Assembly (NCBI GenBank): GCA_965369705.1
Contig: CBDURF010000001.1
Span: 1 to 64,000 of the forward strand
DNA from: JAGLCY01 sp965369705
GTDB lineage: Bacteria; Krumholzibacteriota; Krumholzibacteriia; LZORAL124-64-63
DNA: 64,000 nucleotides
Reading direction: 5' to 3'
Notes under the pieces: model-generated
What the model saw: the letters and a program-made list of their open reading frames with translations, nothing else
Database searches by the model: none
Told to the model about the DNA's origin: nothing
In this document: positions 27,701 to 35,854 of the stretch, in pieces
How positions within the stretch are numbered: the first letter of the stretch is position 1
How the letters are laid out: the number at the start of each line of letters is the position of its first letter
Position numbers and translations under genes: made by a program

Positions 27701-28619
27701 CCTCTTCGTTGGTAATGACCGCGCGGCCGGACAGATCCCGCACCTCGTAACCCTCCACTTCACCCGTGAAGACACCTTGGTAGAAAACCGTGTCGTCCAC
27801 CCTGGTGAAGGTTCCGGTGATGTCGCCGGCGGCCGCGAAGCCGAGGGCCTGGTCGATCAGGTTTTCCACTTCTCCCACCGAAACGCCCCGGCCCTCAACT
27901 TCGATGTCCAGGTCGCCGTCCCACTTGCGGCCACCACTGATGCGGACCGGGTGACCGTTCACCGAGCCGGTCAGACCGGCGACCTCCACCCCCAGGGGGC
28001 CCACGGTCACCTCGCCGCGCAGACCGGTCAACACGCTCTGGTGGGTTTCCCACTCGACGTCGCACCCCCGCAGGAGGACACGCAGTTCGTCTCCGGTACG
28101 AACCTCTCCCTGCAGATCGATGCGTGGGATCCGCTGGACGAGCCGCCCGCCGGAATCGGAAAACTCGAGAAAGGCGTCCCGCACGATCAGGTGGTCGATC
28201 AACAGCGAGGGCAGCCCCAGATCTATGGTGTCGGAATCTTTCCCGCTGGAAGTGTCGGTGCCGGCCATGGAATAGATCTCGGGCCTGGCGACGGTAACCC
28301 TGCGCAGGTGCGGAACGGTCCCCAGGACCTCCCGGAGATTGAAATCCACGGTCACCGTGTCCGCCGACATCAGGGTCAGACCGCCGGACTTGGCCGGCAG
28401 GGTCAGCGAAACTCCGTACAGATCGAGCCCCTCGAAGGGGCGGACCCGGAAATCGCGGACCCGCAGTCCCCCCTCCTCGATACGCAACAGGTGCCGGCTG
28501 ACCAGGTTCGAAGTGTACGGCGCCACCAGCCAGGGGTGAGAGCCCAGCCAGTACACCACCCCGGCGATCACCAGCCAGGCAACGATAAGAGGGAGTTTCT
28601 GTGGTCTCACCCAGCGCAT
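24759..28619 (-). CDS. tamB: TamB-type translocation/lipid-transport envelope protein
   Basis: A very long periplasmic protein (1286 residues) anchored by one N-terminal helix (about 9-27, LPLIVAWLVIAGVVYWLGS). The body is a long run of AsmA/DUF490-like beta strands. The C-terminal 350 residues carry the TamB domain and end in the beta-strand YNLDLKYRFEY. TamB-family proteins form a hydrophobic groove from inner to outer membrane; they help to assemble outer-membrane proteins and move phospholipids. The start ATG overlaps the stop of the upstream Omp85 gene (TGATG), so the pair is translationally coupled, as expected for TamA-TamB. The large size and lack of enzyme motifs fit the family. Confidence 0.9.
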   Translation of the reverse strand: MRWVRPQKLPLIVAWLVIAGVVYWLGSHPWLVAPYTSNLVSRHLLRIEEGGLRVRDFRVRPFEGLDLYGVSLTLPAKSGGLTLMSADTVTVDFNLREVLGTVPHLRRVTVARPEIYSMAGTDTSSGKDSDTIDLGLPSLLIDHLIVRDAFLEFSDSGGRLVQRIPRIDLQGEVRTGDELRVLLRGCDVEWETHQSVLTGLRGEVTVGPLGVEVAGLTGSVNGHPVRISGGRKWDGDLDIEVEGRGVSVGEVENLIDQALGFAAAGDITGTFTRVDDTVFYQGVFTGEVEGYEVRDLSGRAVITNEEVLLEDMIGNINGASFEGRGRFDIRNELSVSFVLEGDVRDVDMAKGLVPGEEEMPRTGGTGRLRIEHTDLPEWTRVTGVLNDGFIEIMPFDTCYVDVIAVGDSVFFNRIEIMYRNLHGMLEGVSDTAGVFDGYVSINSEDIGTLPPDWRLPPTTGRLNGQGAVKGPLDALSFAGWVNLYEFGLGPLGAGSAEVALVVDDLLGEQMITAGIDGRDFSLGDVPFGDFSLWGTAGPASARVDSFRTDLGDTSIFLRFQADYADSVSQIQVEKFQVDLEGTRWAIDETVRFSVGSGHFSLPGMRLASDQGAISVSGLFERDEVVAGTLQLESFDLGLLNPFIRTEHDLAGRMTADIVVGGEPASPQVNLTADLLDAPFVLADVHSLHVTAGFSEGVIDFQELDLRTNFGRVTGEGTVSDPGAGVEDYWAGADLDLDLEITEGDWAFLDQFALPALDRLAGRFNGNLRVAGSVREPLIRGQLHSAPFHVHWLHFDELSSEVWVDNKSMVLGDLMGRKKDLVMTGRIEIPLVLDLMNEPTSPLDRPFFMQVDIPWGSSLGPLAQATNAFITTSGTFGAHVIISGPLEHPLYQGTLEVRDAGFVLRNLQEVYHEVSLDGIFRGDELKVFNIRGNEGLRGTFVGEGLVRFNGLEMKSFDIEMDLDRFLVASIPELAVIVSGEGGRLTSVAVGPDRTLVPKFSGDLEIIKARYVGSFSESGGGNDPLGATVAPDWLADLRLHAQPRVATIINRELELFMGGDLDLIRSEEGLYLRGSLDVNSGRLIVFNNNFEVQRGRLDFSSELGFDPRVDLDAVTKYRMRSQHSSNSIIEIIGVHVTGPLSGPDIQFTSERGYSREAIQRMLVGLEPHASPEGDSARLANTSIAAGFNIVEREIARELDIFDTFEIDQIQRQSETGNPGLDPLIGVGKYIGSDLYLKYAQGIRQDDRDFIVEYQINQHLLLQSEVRRRIDENQGESTYNLDLKYRFEY

Positions 28620-30775
28620 CAGAACGGATACCCCAAGGAAAAATGCCAGATGGTCTTCGGGTCCTGGACATCACGGGTTTCACTCACGTAACGCACGCGT
28701 TTCAGGGGGAAGCCCACATCAACGCGGACAGGTCCGAAGGGAGTGTCGAAACGGATGCCGGTCCCGTAACTGTAACGATAATCCCAATCCTTAGTTGACG
28801 CCGGATCCTGGGGATCGCCAGGTTCGGAGGTCGGCCGGAACCCCCTCATCCGCACATCACTCAACTGGGCCCAAACGTTCCCACCCTCGAAGAAGAATAC
28901 GCTGGAGAACTTCCAGCGCCGCAACAAGGGCAGGGGGAAACGCCACTCCACGTTGGTCAGCATCAGGTAGTTTCCGCCGCGGGCGGGATTGTCGGGCAAC
29001 AACACGTCCGACGAGTAGTTGAGACGGTCCAGTTCATCCTGGTCCGTCACCTGTGGACCCAGGGAATTGTGGCGGTAGCCGCGCACGGTCGAGGAACCCC
29101 CGGCGAAAAAGCGGTCGTCGTAGGGCACGCCGTCGGGTCCCTGGTCCAGTGATCGACCGTAGGGCCGGGTGCCGCCCACCATGAACCGCAGGGCGAGGAT
29201 TCCCCCGACGGGGGTCTCGTGGTAATTGTGCCAGGCGGTGGACCATTTGAAGAAGCTGAAATCCCCGCCCATGAGGCCGCCGGCCAGCTTGGCCGTGACC
29301 ACGGTGTACATGCCCCGGGTGGGCTGAAACAGATCGTCCCGGTGGTCGATGTAGATGGCCCAGTTTATCGAACGGGTCTGGTCCGAGGTTGCGCCGAGTT
29401 CATCGAAACGCACCTTCAGGCTGTCCGGCGCGTAGGGATGCACGGTCGGTGAGGTCACCTTCAGGCCCAGGTAGGCGTTGTTGGTCACCCGGCGACTGGC
29501 CTTCCAGGTCGTGCCCACGTTGAAACCGTTGCTGACCATGTTCAGGCCGGACTCGCCGCGGGTTTCACGTTTCGTGTAAAGGTCGAGGAAGAAACTGTAG
29601 CGACTATTGCGGATATGGGGATTTACGTACTCGGCGTCCACGCGGTAATTGATCTGGCCCTGGTCGAACCTGATGGGGTTGCCCACCACGTCCTCAACGT
29701 TCCAGGAAACGCGGGTGCGGATCTGGAACCGCCGGCCTGTCCCCCACAGGTTGTAGTGTCCCCAGGAGGCCAGGACCCGGATCCTCTCCAGGCTTCCCAC
29801 CCCCACGCCGAACTCGTAGAAAGCGGGTTTGCGTTCGATGACCCTGACCAACAGATCCGCCCTGCCCAGCGTGGTGTCCACCGCCACCGGCACGATGGTG
29901 ACGTCCCGGAACAGGGAAGTGGCCAACAGCTGGCGTCGCGAATCTTCGACCAGTTGCCAGTACAGGGGCTGGCCTTCGGTGATCAGCAGTTCCCGGCGCA
30001 ACAGGTTGTCGTGGGTCATTACGTTGCCGGCCAGTCTGATCCTCCCGACGGTGTAGTCGTGACCCGGCTTGATGTGGTAGATGATGAAAGCCAGGTAGCC
30101 GGGACCGTCCGGAACTTTGGCGATGGTCATTTCCGGCCTGACGGCGGCATCGAGATAGGTCTCCTTCCGGTACAGGTCGCGGATGGCGTAGATGTCGCCC
30201 CCGAAGGCGTTCAGATCCGCGGGGGCGGGCTGGTCCTCGAGCAGGTACATGGCCTCCCGTAACCGCGCCTCCGAAATTGGTCCGTTACCCTCGAAGGTCA
30301 CGCGACCGATAAGCGTACGCGGACCCTCCACGATGGAGATGTGCAGAACATCCCCTTCCTGGGCAATGGTGGAAATGGAATCCAGGCGGGCGGAAATCTG
30401 ATGGAACCCGCGGTTGCGGTAGAATGTTTCCAGCAGGTGGACCTGGGTATCCACCAGGTGGGGCCGGTATTTCGCGACGTGCAGGGGGCGCGTCCAGGTG
30501 GCTTCCTGGATCCGCAGCAGCTTTTTGAGTTCGCCAGCGGAATAAGACGTGTTGCCGGTGATTTCGATCCGGGACAGACGATGCGTTTCCAGGCCGTAGT
30601 CCAGTTCCTCATCGGCCAAGGCGGTACGGGGGAAAGAGCCCAGCAGGCACAAGGCGCAGACAACAACCGGGACCAGGCGGACACCCAGTCCCCGCCGGGT
30701 GGCAGCCGGGGAACCGGAACGACGGCTCGAGGCCGGCCTTCGCAGTCCGTTGTCTGGCGACTCGCCCATTTTCAA
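28619..30775 (-). CDS. tamA: Omp85-family outer-membrane assembly protein (TamA-like)
   Basis: A 718-residue outer-membrane protein with a signal peptide (hydrophobic core at about 34-48, ending ALA), about three POTRA repeats (each with a G-N/G-P strand such as IEITGNTSY, VTFEGNGPI and IRLAGNVMT) and a C-terminal 16-strand barrel with the VRGY motif (GSSTVRGYRHNSLG) and a terminal Phe. Three POTRA domains and coupling to tamB favour TamA over BamA, which usually has five. A TTG start with GGAG seven bases upstream is preferred; an ATG two codons later is too far from that site. The long Arg-rich N-region before the hydrophobic core is unusual but acceptable for export. Confidence 0.88.
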   Translation of the reverse strand: MKMGESPDNGLRRPASSRRSGSPAATRRGLGVRLVPVVVCALCLLGSFPRTALADEELDYGLETHRLSRIEITGNTSYSAGELKKLLRIQEATWTRPLHVAKYRPHLVDTQVHLLETFYRNRGFHQISARLDSISTIAQEGDVLHISIVEGPRTLIGRVTFEGNGPISEARLREAMYLLEDQPAPADLNAFGGDIYAIRDLYRKETYLDAAVRPEMTIAKVPDGPGYLAFIIYHIKPGHDYTVGRIRLAGNVMTHDNLLRRELLITEGQPLYWQLVEDSRRQLLATSLFRDVTIVPVAVDTTLGRADLLVRVIERKPAFYEFGVGVGSLERIRVLASWGHYNLWGTGRRFQIRTRVSWNVEDVVGNPIRFDQGQINYRVDAEYVNPHIRNSRYSFFLDLYTKRETRGESGLNMVSNGFNVGTTWKASRRVTNNAYLGLKVTSPTVHPYAPDSLKVRFDELGATSDQTRSINWAIYIDHRDDLFQPTRGMYTVVTAKLAGGLMGGDFSFFKWSTAWHNYHETPVGGILALRFMVGGTRPYGRSLDQGPDGVPYDDRFFAGGSSTVRGYRHNSLGPQVTDQDELDRLNYSSDVLLPDNPARGGNYLMLTNVEWRFPLPLLRRWKFSSVFFFEGGNVWAQLSDVRMRGFRPTSEPGDPQDPASTKDWDYRYSYGTGIRFDTPFGPVRVDVGFPLKRVRYVSETRDVQDPKTIWHFSLGYPF

Positions 30776-30952
30776 ATCACTGCTCCATCCGGCGCCCGTA
30801 CCCGGTAATTGTCGTGGAAATTCCGGGACGCTGATGTTATGTCCTTGTCAAAGCTCACCCAGGGAACGGTCCCGAACACTTTCCCCGGGCCCGGGACCGC
30901 TCCCGGCAACCAGGGTGACAATCACCGCAAACTCTGACCGGGAAACACGACC
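30776..30952. promoter_or_regulatory. Divergent promoter region, tamA side and lipoprotein side
   Basis: About 177 bases between divergent genes. A perfect TTGACA is present on the minus strand (near 30846) facing tamA, but no good -10 lies at 16-18 bases. The middle holds CCCGGGCCCGGG (30884-30895) inside a larger GGTCCCG/CGGGACC hairpin (30868-30898), which may insulate the two transcripts. I cannot place either promoter with confidence. Confidence 0.3.
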
Positions 30953-31375
30953 ATGACGACAAGATTCCCTTCCCGCCGCTTGTTCATCCTGCTCCTGCTG
31001 CCGGGCCTGATTCCGGCCGCGGGGTGCGAGAAGAACGACGCCCCTTTGACCTTGGCCGACCTCTCCGGGGACGAATATGTTTTCGTGGAGCGCATGGTCA
31101 TCCTGGAACGGGCCAAAACAGTGGCTCTCCTGGACCGCGAGACCGGTGATGCGCTCCTGGACTCCCTGGCCGTGGCCTGGGGTGACAGCTCACTGCCCCT
31201 GACCCTGGCCGGTGTCCCTCTGGATCCGGTCCGCTCCGAGGCGGTCGGCGCCCTGCTCCGCCGCGTGATCGAGGCCGAACAGGAGTCCCTGTTGACCTCC
31301 ACCGGTCTGGACCGGCTGGACCGGCCTCTGCCGGACCCCGAGCCCGCCCCGCCGGACGCGCCCCCCGAATCCTAG
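30953..31375 (+). CDS. Small hypothetical lipoprotein
   Basis: A 140-residue protein with a lipoprotein signal: charged start, hydrophobic core LFILLLLPGLIP and lipobox PAAGC, so the mature N-terminus would be Cys25. The mature part begins with acidic residues and is predicted helical (VFVERMVILERAKTVALLD and so on). It ends in a Pro/Asp-rich tail (PLPDPEPAPPDAPPES). I do not recognise a family; the size and the single helical domain are reminiscent of small FCB lipoproteins such as DUF4296 members, but I cannot show a match. It stands alone, divergent from tamA and convergent with rseP. The Shine-Dalgarno sequence is weak. Confidence 0.72.
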   Translation: MTTRFPSRRLFILLLLPGLIPAAGCEKNDAPLTLADLSGDEYVFVERMVILERAKTVALLDRETGDALLDSLAVAWGDSSLPLTLAGVPLDPVRSEAVGALLRRVIEAEQESLLTSTGLDRLDRPLPDPEPAPPDAPPES

Positions 31376-31391
31376 CAGGGGTCGCACCGGG

Positions 31392-32804
31392 TCAATGTCC
31401 CGTCACCTTCCAGACGTCGAGCACCACGACGAAGGTCATGAACAAAAGCAGGATGATCAGGCCCACCTGCGTGGCGATGGCCTGCAGCTTTTCGGGCACC
31501 GGTTTTCCGCCCCTGGCCACCTCGAGCAGCAGGAACAGCACGTGTCCCCCATCCAGGACCGGAATGGGCATCAGGTTCAACAGGAACAGGTTGATGGAGA
31601 AGAAGGCGACGAAGTACATCAGGTGCGAAAAACTCCAGCTCAACATCTCCCCGGCGGCCTGGCCGATCCGCAGGGGCCCACCCACGGCGTCCAGGCCGAG
31701 CCTGCGGAAAACGAAATCCCGCAGCACGCTCACGGTGACCTGGATGGTCCCGATGGTCCGTTGGTACCCGAGGACCACGGCCGTGCCGAAACCGACCTTC
31801 TCGTAGGCGAAGAAGGGTTCCATGAAGATGCGGCCCTTCATCACGCCCGGTTCGATTTCCTTGAGTTCCGGCACCACCGCACCGCTCATCCGCAGTCCGT
31901 CCCGGATCCAGACGATCTCCAAGGACTGTTCCGGATGGTCGTTGATGATACGGGCGATATTGCTGAATGAGGTCACGGTCTGGCCCATCACGGACTGGAC
32001 CACGTCTCCCGGACGAAGACCGAGCATCGCGGCGGGACCGTTCCTTCTCACCAGGCCGACCGTCGTGTTCCAGACTTCCAGCCCCAGCGACCAGTAACCC
32101 GCTCCCTCATCGAACACCGGTTGCAGTTCGAGGGTCACCTTCCCATCTTCTCGCCTGACTTCCACCGCCGAGGGAGGCACCGTCCCTGTCTTCCGCAGTT
32201 CCACCGGGACCAGGGCCTCTTCGACCTCTCCCCAGTTTTCCATGGCTCGGCCGTTGACCTTCAGGATCTTGTCTCCGACCTGGAAACCCGCGACCTCGGC
32301 CGGAGAATCGACCCGGACATCACCCACGGTGGTGAAGGGAATGTTCTGCAGGCCGTTGCTCAGGACAAGCCCCGTATAGAGCACGAACGCCAGCACCAGG
32401 TTGAACAGGGGCCCGGCGATGAAAACGAACAACCGCTGCCACGCGGGCCGGGAGTTCAGAAGCCGGTGGGGCGGAATGTGGTCATCTATGCCCGCGGCCT
32501 CGGCGTTGCCTTCCTCGGTGCCCAGGGGATACTTCCTTTCCTCCCAGGTCCCGGTGTCCTGGATCTCCTCCATGACCCCCTCGCCCGCCATCTTGACGTA
32601 GCCGCCGAACGGGATGGCCGACAGGACGTATTCGGTCTCCCCCCAACGCTTGCGGAGAAACTTGGGGCCGATACCGATGGAGAAGGTCTTCACGTAGATC
32701 CCGAACAGCTTGCAAAACAGGAAATGCCCGAGTTCGTGAACGATGACCACGAGTCCCAGGGTCAGCAGGAAGGCGAATATCGTGGTGATGATGTTGCTGG
32801 ACAA
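31392..32804 (-). CDS. rseP: RIP metalloprotease (site-2 protease)
   Basis: An inner-membrane zinc protease that cuts membrane-spanning anti-sigma factors and leftover signal peptides. The 470-residue protein has the active-site helix HELGH (His23, Glu24, His27), two tandem PDZ-like domains in the periplasmic section (for example LRPGDVVQSVMG), and the second metal motif NLMPIPVLDGG with Asp about 418. There are four transmembrane segments in the expected places. It is the last gene of the pyrH-frr-uppS-cdsA-dxr-rseP cluster, 9 bases after dxr, an order conserved in many bacteria. No anti-sigma-factor gene is visible nearby. Confidence 0.96.
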   Translation of the reverse strand: MSSNIITTIFAFLLTLGLVVIVHELGHFLFCKLFGIYVKTFSIGIGPKFLRKRWGETEYVLSAIPFGGYVKMAGEGVMEEIQDTGTWEERKYPLGTEEGNAEAAGIDDHIPPHRLLNSRPAWQRLFVFIAGPLFNLVLAFVLYTGLVLSNGLQNIPFTTVGDVRVDSPAEVAGFQVGDKILKVNGRAMENWGEVEEALVPVELRKTGTVPPSAVEVRREDGKVTLELQPVFDEGAGYWSLGLEVWNTTVGLVRRNGPAAMLGLRPGDVVQSVMGQTVTSFSNIARIINDHPEQSLEIVWIRDGLRMSGAVVPELKEIEPGVMKGRIFMEPFFAYEKVGFGTAVVLGYQRTIGTIQVTVSVLRDFVFRRLGLDAVGGPLRIGQAAGEMLSWSFSHLMYFVAFFSINLFLLNLMPIPVLDGGHVLFLLLEVARGGKPVPEKLQAIATQVGLIILLLFMTFVVVLDVWKVTGH

Positions 32805-32813
32805 TTTCGACCT

Positions 32814-34085
32814 CTATTCCCCGGCGGAGGGCCGGCGGTCGACGAGACCGACAGCCGTCCTGCGGGCTTGATTATCGACGGCCAGGGCGGTGGCGAGGTC
32901 ATTCACCTCGGCCGGCGCTTCGGTCGCCAGACTGTCTTCGATGATGTGCGGAATGTCCCCATACCCGATGCGGCCGTTCAGCAGCGCCGTCACGGCTACC
33001 TCGTTTGCGGCGTTGAGGACAATGGGCGAGGCGCCGCCGGCCACGCCGGCCTCGCGGGCCAGACGCAGACAAGGGAACCGCACCGGATCCGGAGCTTCAA
33101 ACAGGAGAGACCCGGTCTCGACCAAATCTAGCCTGCCCGTCTCCAGGGGCCAATGCTTTTCCCCGCTGATGGCATATTGCAGGGGTATGCGCATATCCGG
33201 CGTCCCGAGCTGCGCCAACAGAGCGCCGTCCACGAACTCCACCAGGGAGTGCACGATGGACCCGGGGTGCACCACCACGTCGATCCTGTCGTAGGAAACC
33301 CCGAACAGGTGATGGGCTTCGATGATTTCGAGCCCCTTGTTCATAAGAGTCGCCGAGTCGACAGTGATCTTGGGCCCCATGTTCCAGGTGGGATGATTCA
33401 GGACCTGCTCGAGAGTCACCCGCTCCAAATCCTCTGCGCTGGTTTTCCGGAAGGGACCGCCGGAAGCCGTCAGGATCAGGCGCCTGATCTCCTCTTCCCT
33501 GCGCCCGGACAGACATTGAGCGATGGCCGCGTGCTCCGAATCAACCGGCAGGATCTCGGCGCCGCCGGCCATCACGGCTTCGGCAACCAACTCGCCCCCG
33601 ACCACCAGGGATTCCTTGTTGGCCAGGGCGATCCGCAGGCCGCGCCCCGCCGCCGCGAGGGTCGGCTCCAGCCCCACCGCGCCGACCAGACCGTTGACCA
33701 GACAATGGGCGTCGGCCGCCTCTGTCACGGCCTCCAACAGTCCCCGGGGACCTGGGCCGAGCAGACGTTTTCCCAGCCCCGGCAGGGCGGCTGCCGCGGC
33801 ATGGGCCACGGGGTCGGTCACCGCCACCAGGGGGAGCTCGTGGTCCGGGCAGGCCGCGGCCAGATCCTCCAGGAGGCCGACAAGTTCCGGAACCCGTGAC
33901 CGGCAACTGACGGCTGCCACCTGGAGCTTGTCCGGTTGACGTTTCACAAGGTCCAGGGTCTGGGTCCCGATGGACCCGGTCGCCCCCAGCACGATCAGGC
34001 GCAGGGGTGACGGGAATTCCAGCAGGGGCCGGCCGCAGGGATACAGGCAATGATGATCACGATGTCCGGTGGGATTCGGTTTCAT
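32814..34085 (-). CDS. dxr: 1-deoxy-D-xylulose 5-phosphate reductoisomerase
   Basis: Second step of the non-mevalonate isoprenoid pathway: DXP to 2-C-methyl-D-erythritol 4-phosphate with NADPH and a divalent metal. The NADPH loop GATGSIG is at about 34-40, followed by metal and substrate residues in PVDSEHAAIAQ and TASGGPFR, and the C-terminal FDAPDPVRFP-like segment (here FEAPDPVRFP). The start was placed at an ATG with GGAGG nine bases upstream, giving 423 residues. The first 28 residues are an extra N-terminal piece with clustered His and Cys (HRDHHCLYPCGR) compared with usual Dxr proteins. It sits between cdsA and rseP, and uppS, the user of its product line, is three genes upstream. Confidence 0.95.
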   Translation of the reverse strand: MKPNPTGHRDHHCLYPCGRPLLEFPSPLRLIVLGATGSIGTQTLDLVKRQPDKLQVAAVSCRSRVPELVGLLEDLAAACPDHELPLVAVTDPVAHAAAAALPGLGKRLLGPGPRGLLEAVTEAADAHCLVNGLVGAVGLEPTLAAAGRGLRIALANKESLVVGGELVAEAVMAGGAEILPVDSEHAAIAQCLSGRREEEIRRLILTASGGPFRKTSAEDLERVTLEQVLNHPTWNMGPKITVDSATLMNKGLEIIEAHHLFGVSYDRIDVVVHPGSIVHSLVEFVDGALLAQLGTPDMRIPLQYAISGEKHWPLETGRLDLVETGSLLFEAPDPVRFPCLRLAREAGVAGGASPIVLNAANEVAVTALLNGRIGYGDIPHIIEDSLATEAPAEVNDLATALAVDNQARRTAVGLVDRRPSAGE

Positions 34086-34120
34086 GGCCTTGAGCACCTC
34101 CCCCTTGCGGGTCTCGCGGA

Positions 34121-34984
34121 TCAGATGATGAAAAAGCGGAAGTAATAGTAAAGCACCGGCACGGTGAACAGCAGGGAATCGAAGCGGTCCAGGACGCCTC
34201 CATGCCCCGGGATCAACTCCGCCGAATCCTTGATGCCCGCATCCCGCTTGATCATGGATTCCACCAGATCGCCAAGCTGGGCCATGACACCGGTGATCAG
34301 GCCGACCACCGTGGCGCCCAGGGGCGTCAGGAACGGTGTCAATCCCTTGGCGCAGAGCCAGCCGCAGAGCCCCGCGGCAAACAGCCCACCCACGGCGCCT
34401 TCCACCGTCTTCTTGGGACTGATCCGGGGTATCAGTTTGTGCCGGCCGAAGGCCACCCCGCACAGGAAGGCCCCCGTGTCCGTCGCCCAGGTCACCAGGG
34501 CGGCGAAGAAGACCAGCCGGGCCCCGATATTGTCATCCAGGCCCAGGGCCACGGGCAACTGCCGCAGCATCACTAGATGGCTGCCCATCCAGCCGATGTA
34601 CATGATTCCGAAAATTGTTACCGCGATGTGGGCGAGGGATTTGGACATGTCCCGGCGGAACAGTTCGCGCACCATGATGAGCAAAAGACTGCCGGTCAGA
34701 ATGAGCGGAACCCCCACACCCTGGCTCCAGGCGTACCAACTGATGGCCAGGGCGCAGAAGTAGCCCAGGGCCTCGAAGGGTTCGTAGCCTTTGGCGCGCA
34801 TCAGAACGTAGAATTCCCGCAGGCCGAGAAGAATGATCAGATCGGCCAGAACCAGAAAGAACAGACCGCCCCGCAGCGTGATGAAATACAGGCAGGGAAC
34901 ACCGACCAGGATGACGGCAATCCGGGGCAGGATACCGGCGTTCAGGAAGCGGCGCAGTGTGCGGGGTCTGGTCTCCTCATTCAC
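34121..34984 (-). CDS. cdsA: Phosphatidate cytidylyltransferase
   Basis: An inner-membrane enzyme that makes CDP-diacylglycerol from phosphatidate and CTP, the branch point of phospholipid synthesis. It has 287 residues with about eight hydrophobic segments. The PROSITE-type signature is complete near the C-terminus: SMIKRDAGIKDSAELIPGHG then GVLDRFDS. The GTG start overlaps the uppS stop by four bases (GTGA), which settles the start against a longer open frame of 342 codons that would run through uppS sequence. It is coupled to uppS upstream and followed by dxr after 35 bases. Confidence 0.95.
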   Translation of the reverse strand: MNEETRPRTLRRFLNAGILPRIAVILVGVPCLYFITLRGGLFFLVLADLIILLGLREFYVLMRAKGYEPFEALGYFCALAISWYAWSQGVGVPLILTGSLLLIMVRELFRRDMSKSLAHIAVTIFGIMYIGWMGSHLVMLRQLPVALGLDDNIGARLVFFAALVTWATDTGAFLCGVAFGRHKLIPRISPKKTVEGAVGGLFAAGLCGWLCAKGLTPFLTPLGATVVGLITGVMAQLGDLVESMIKRDAGIKDSAELIPGHGGVLDRFDSLLFTVPVLYYYFRFFII

Positions 34985-35841
34985 GGGCGGACCTTCAGGA
35001 GGCGCTTCCAGCGGGCGGGATCCAACAGGGAATTCCCGTTCTCCTGGCCACCATCGGTCCGGTCCGCGGGCAGGGCGCCGAAACGGCGTTCGCGGTTCTG
35101 GAAGTCGGCCACCGCGAGCAGGAGGTCCCGCTGATCGAAGTCGGGCCACAACACCGGGGTGATAAGCATTTCCGAATAGGCCGTCTGCCAGAGTAGAAAA
35201 TTACTGAGACGCGCCTCGCCACTGGTACGGATGACCAGGTCGGGATCCGGCAACCGTGGAGAGTAGAGCCCCTTTGCGAATTCGTCTTCGGTGACCTCGT
35301 CCACCTTGATTTCGCCACGGTTCAAGCGCTCGGCGAGGTGCAGGGCCGCTCGCAGGATTTCCTGCCGGCCGCCGTAGGCCAGGGCCAGATTGAGCGTCAA
35401 ACCCGTGTTGCCGGCCAGGACATCGATGGCCTTCTGCAGCGCCTGGCGAGCCTTGTCCGGCAACTGGTCGAGGGCCCCGCTGGCGGTCAGTCGCACATTC
35501 CGCTGGTCGAGCTCATCCCGTTCGGCGACCAATGTTTCTTGCAGGAAATGCCAGAGGGCCTTCACCTCGGCGGCCGGACGGTTGAAGTTTTCCTGACTGA
35601 ATGTGTAGAGGGTCAGGACGTCGATGCCGAGCCGCCCGCAGATCTCCACGCAGCGCCGCACCGCGTGGCGGCCCGCGCGGTGGCCGGCCAACCGGGGTAG
35701 AAACCGCTTCTGGGCCCACCGTCCGTTGCCGTCCATGATGATGGCGATATGGCCCGGCAGGTCGCCCCGCTCGGTCACCCGGGCCACCAGGTCATCAAGG
35801 GCCAGGTCCGCCAGGGTTTCCATGTCGTGTAGTGAGGCCAT
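34981..35841 (-). CDS. uppS: Isoprenyl (undecaprenyl) diphosphate synthase
   Basis: A cis-prenyltransferase that adds isopentenyl units to farnesyl diphosphate to make the C55 carrier lipid for peptidoglycan and O-antigen. The 286-residue protein has the catalytic loop MDGNGRWA (Asp37), LYTFSQENFNRP, and the C-terminal signature DPDLVIRTSGEARLSNFLLW (Arg and Ser that bind diphosphate). Residues 1-29 before the core are a little longer than in E. coli; an internal ATG (residue 7) is an alternative start. It is tightly linked to frr (13 bases) and coupled to cdsA. All substrates and products of the cluster feed the cell envelope. Confidence 0.96.
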   Translation of the reverse strand: MASLHDMETLADLALDDLVARVTERGDLPGHIAIIMDGNGRWAQKRFLPRLAGHRAGRHAVRRCVEICGRLGIDVLTLYTFSQENFNRPAAEVKALWHFLQETLVAERDELDQRNVRLTASGALDQLPDKARQALQKAIDVLAGNTGLTLNLALAYGGRQEILRAALHLAERLNRGEIKVDEVTEDEFAKGLYSPRLPDPDLVIRTSGEARLSNFLLWQTAYSEMLITPVLWPDFDQRDLLLAVADFQNRERRFGALPADRTDGGQENGNSLLDPARWKRLLKVRP

Positions 35842-35854
35842 ATGAACGTTTCCC

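Noticed and set aside
24432..28691. Two long plus-strand open frames (about 730 and 670 codons) opposite tamB
   Set aside because: They are antisense to one continuous TamB protein and have the low-complexity composition of shadow frames.
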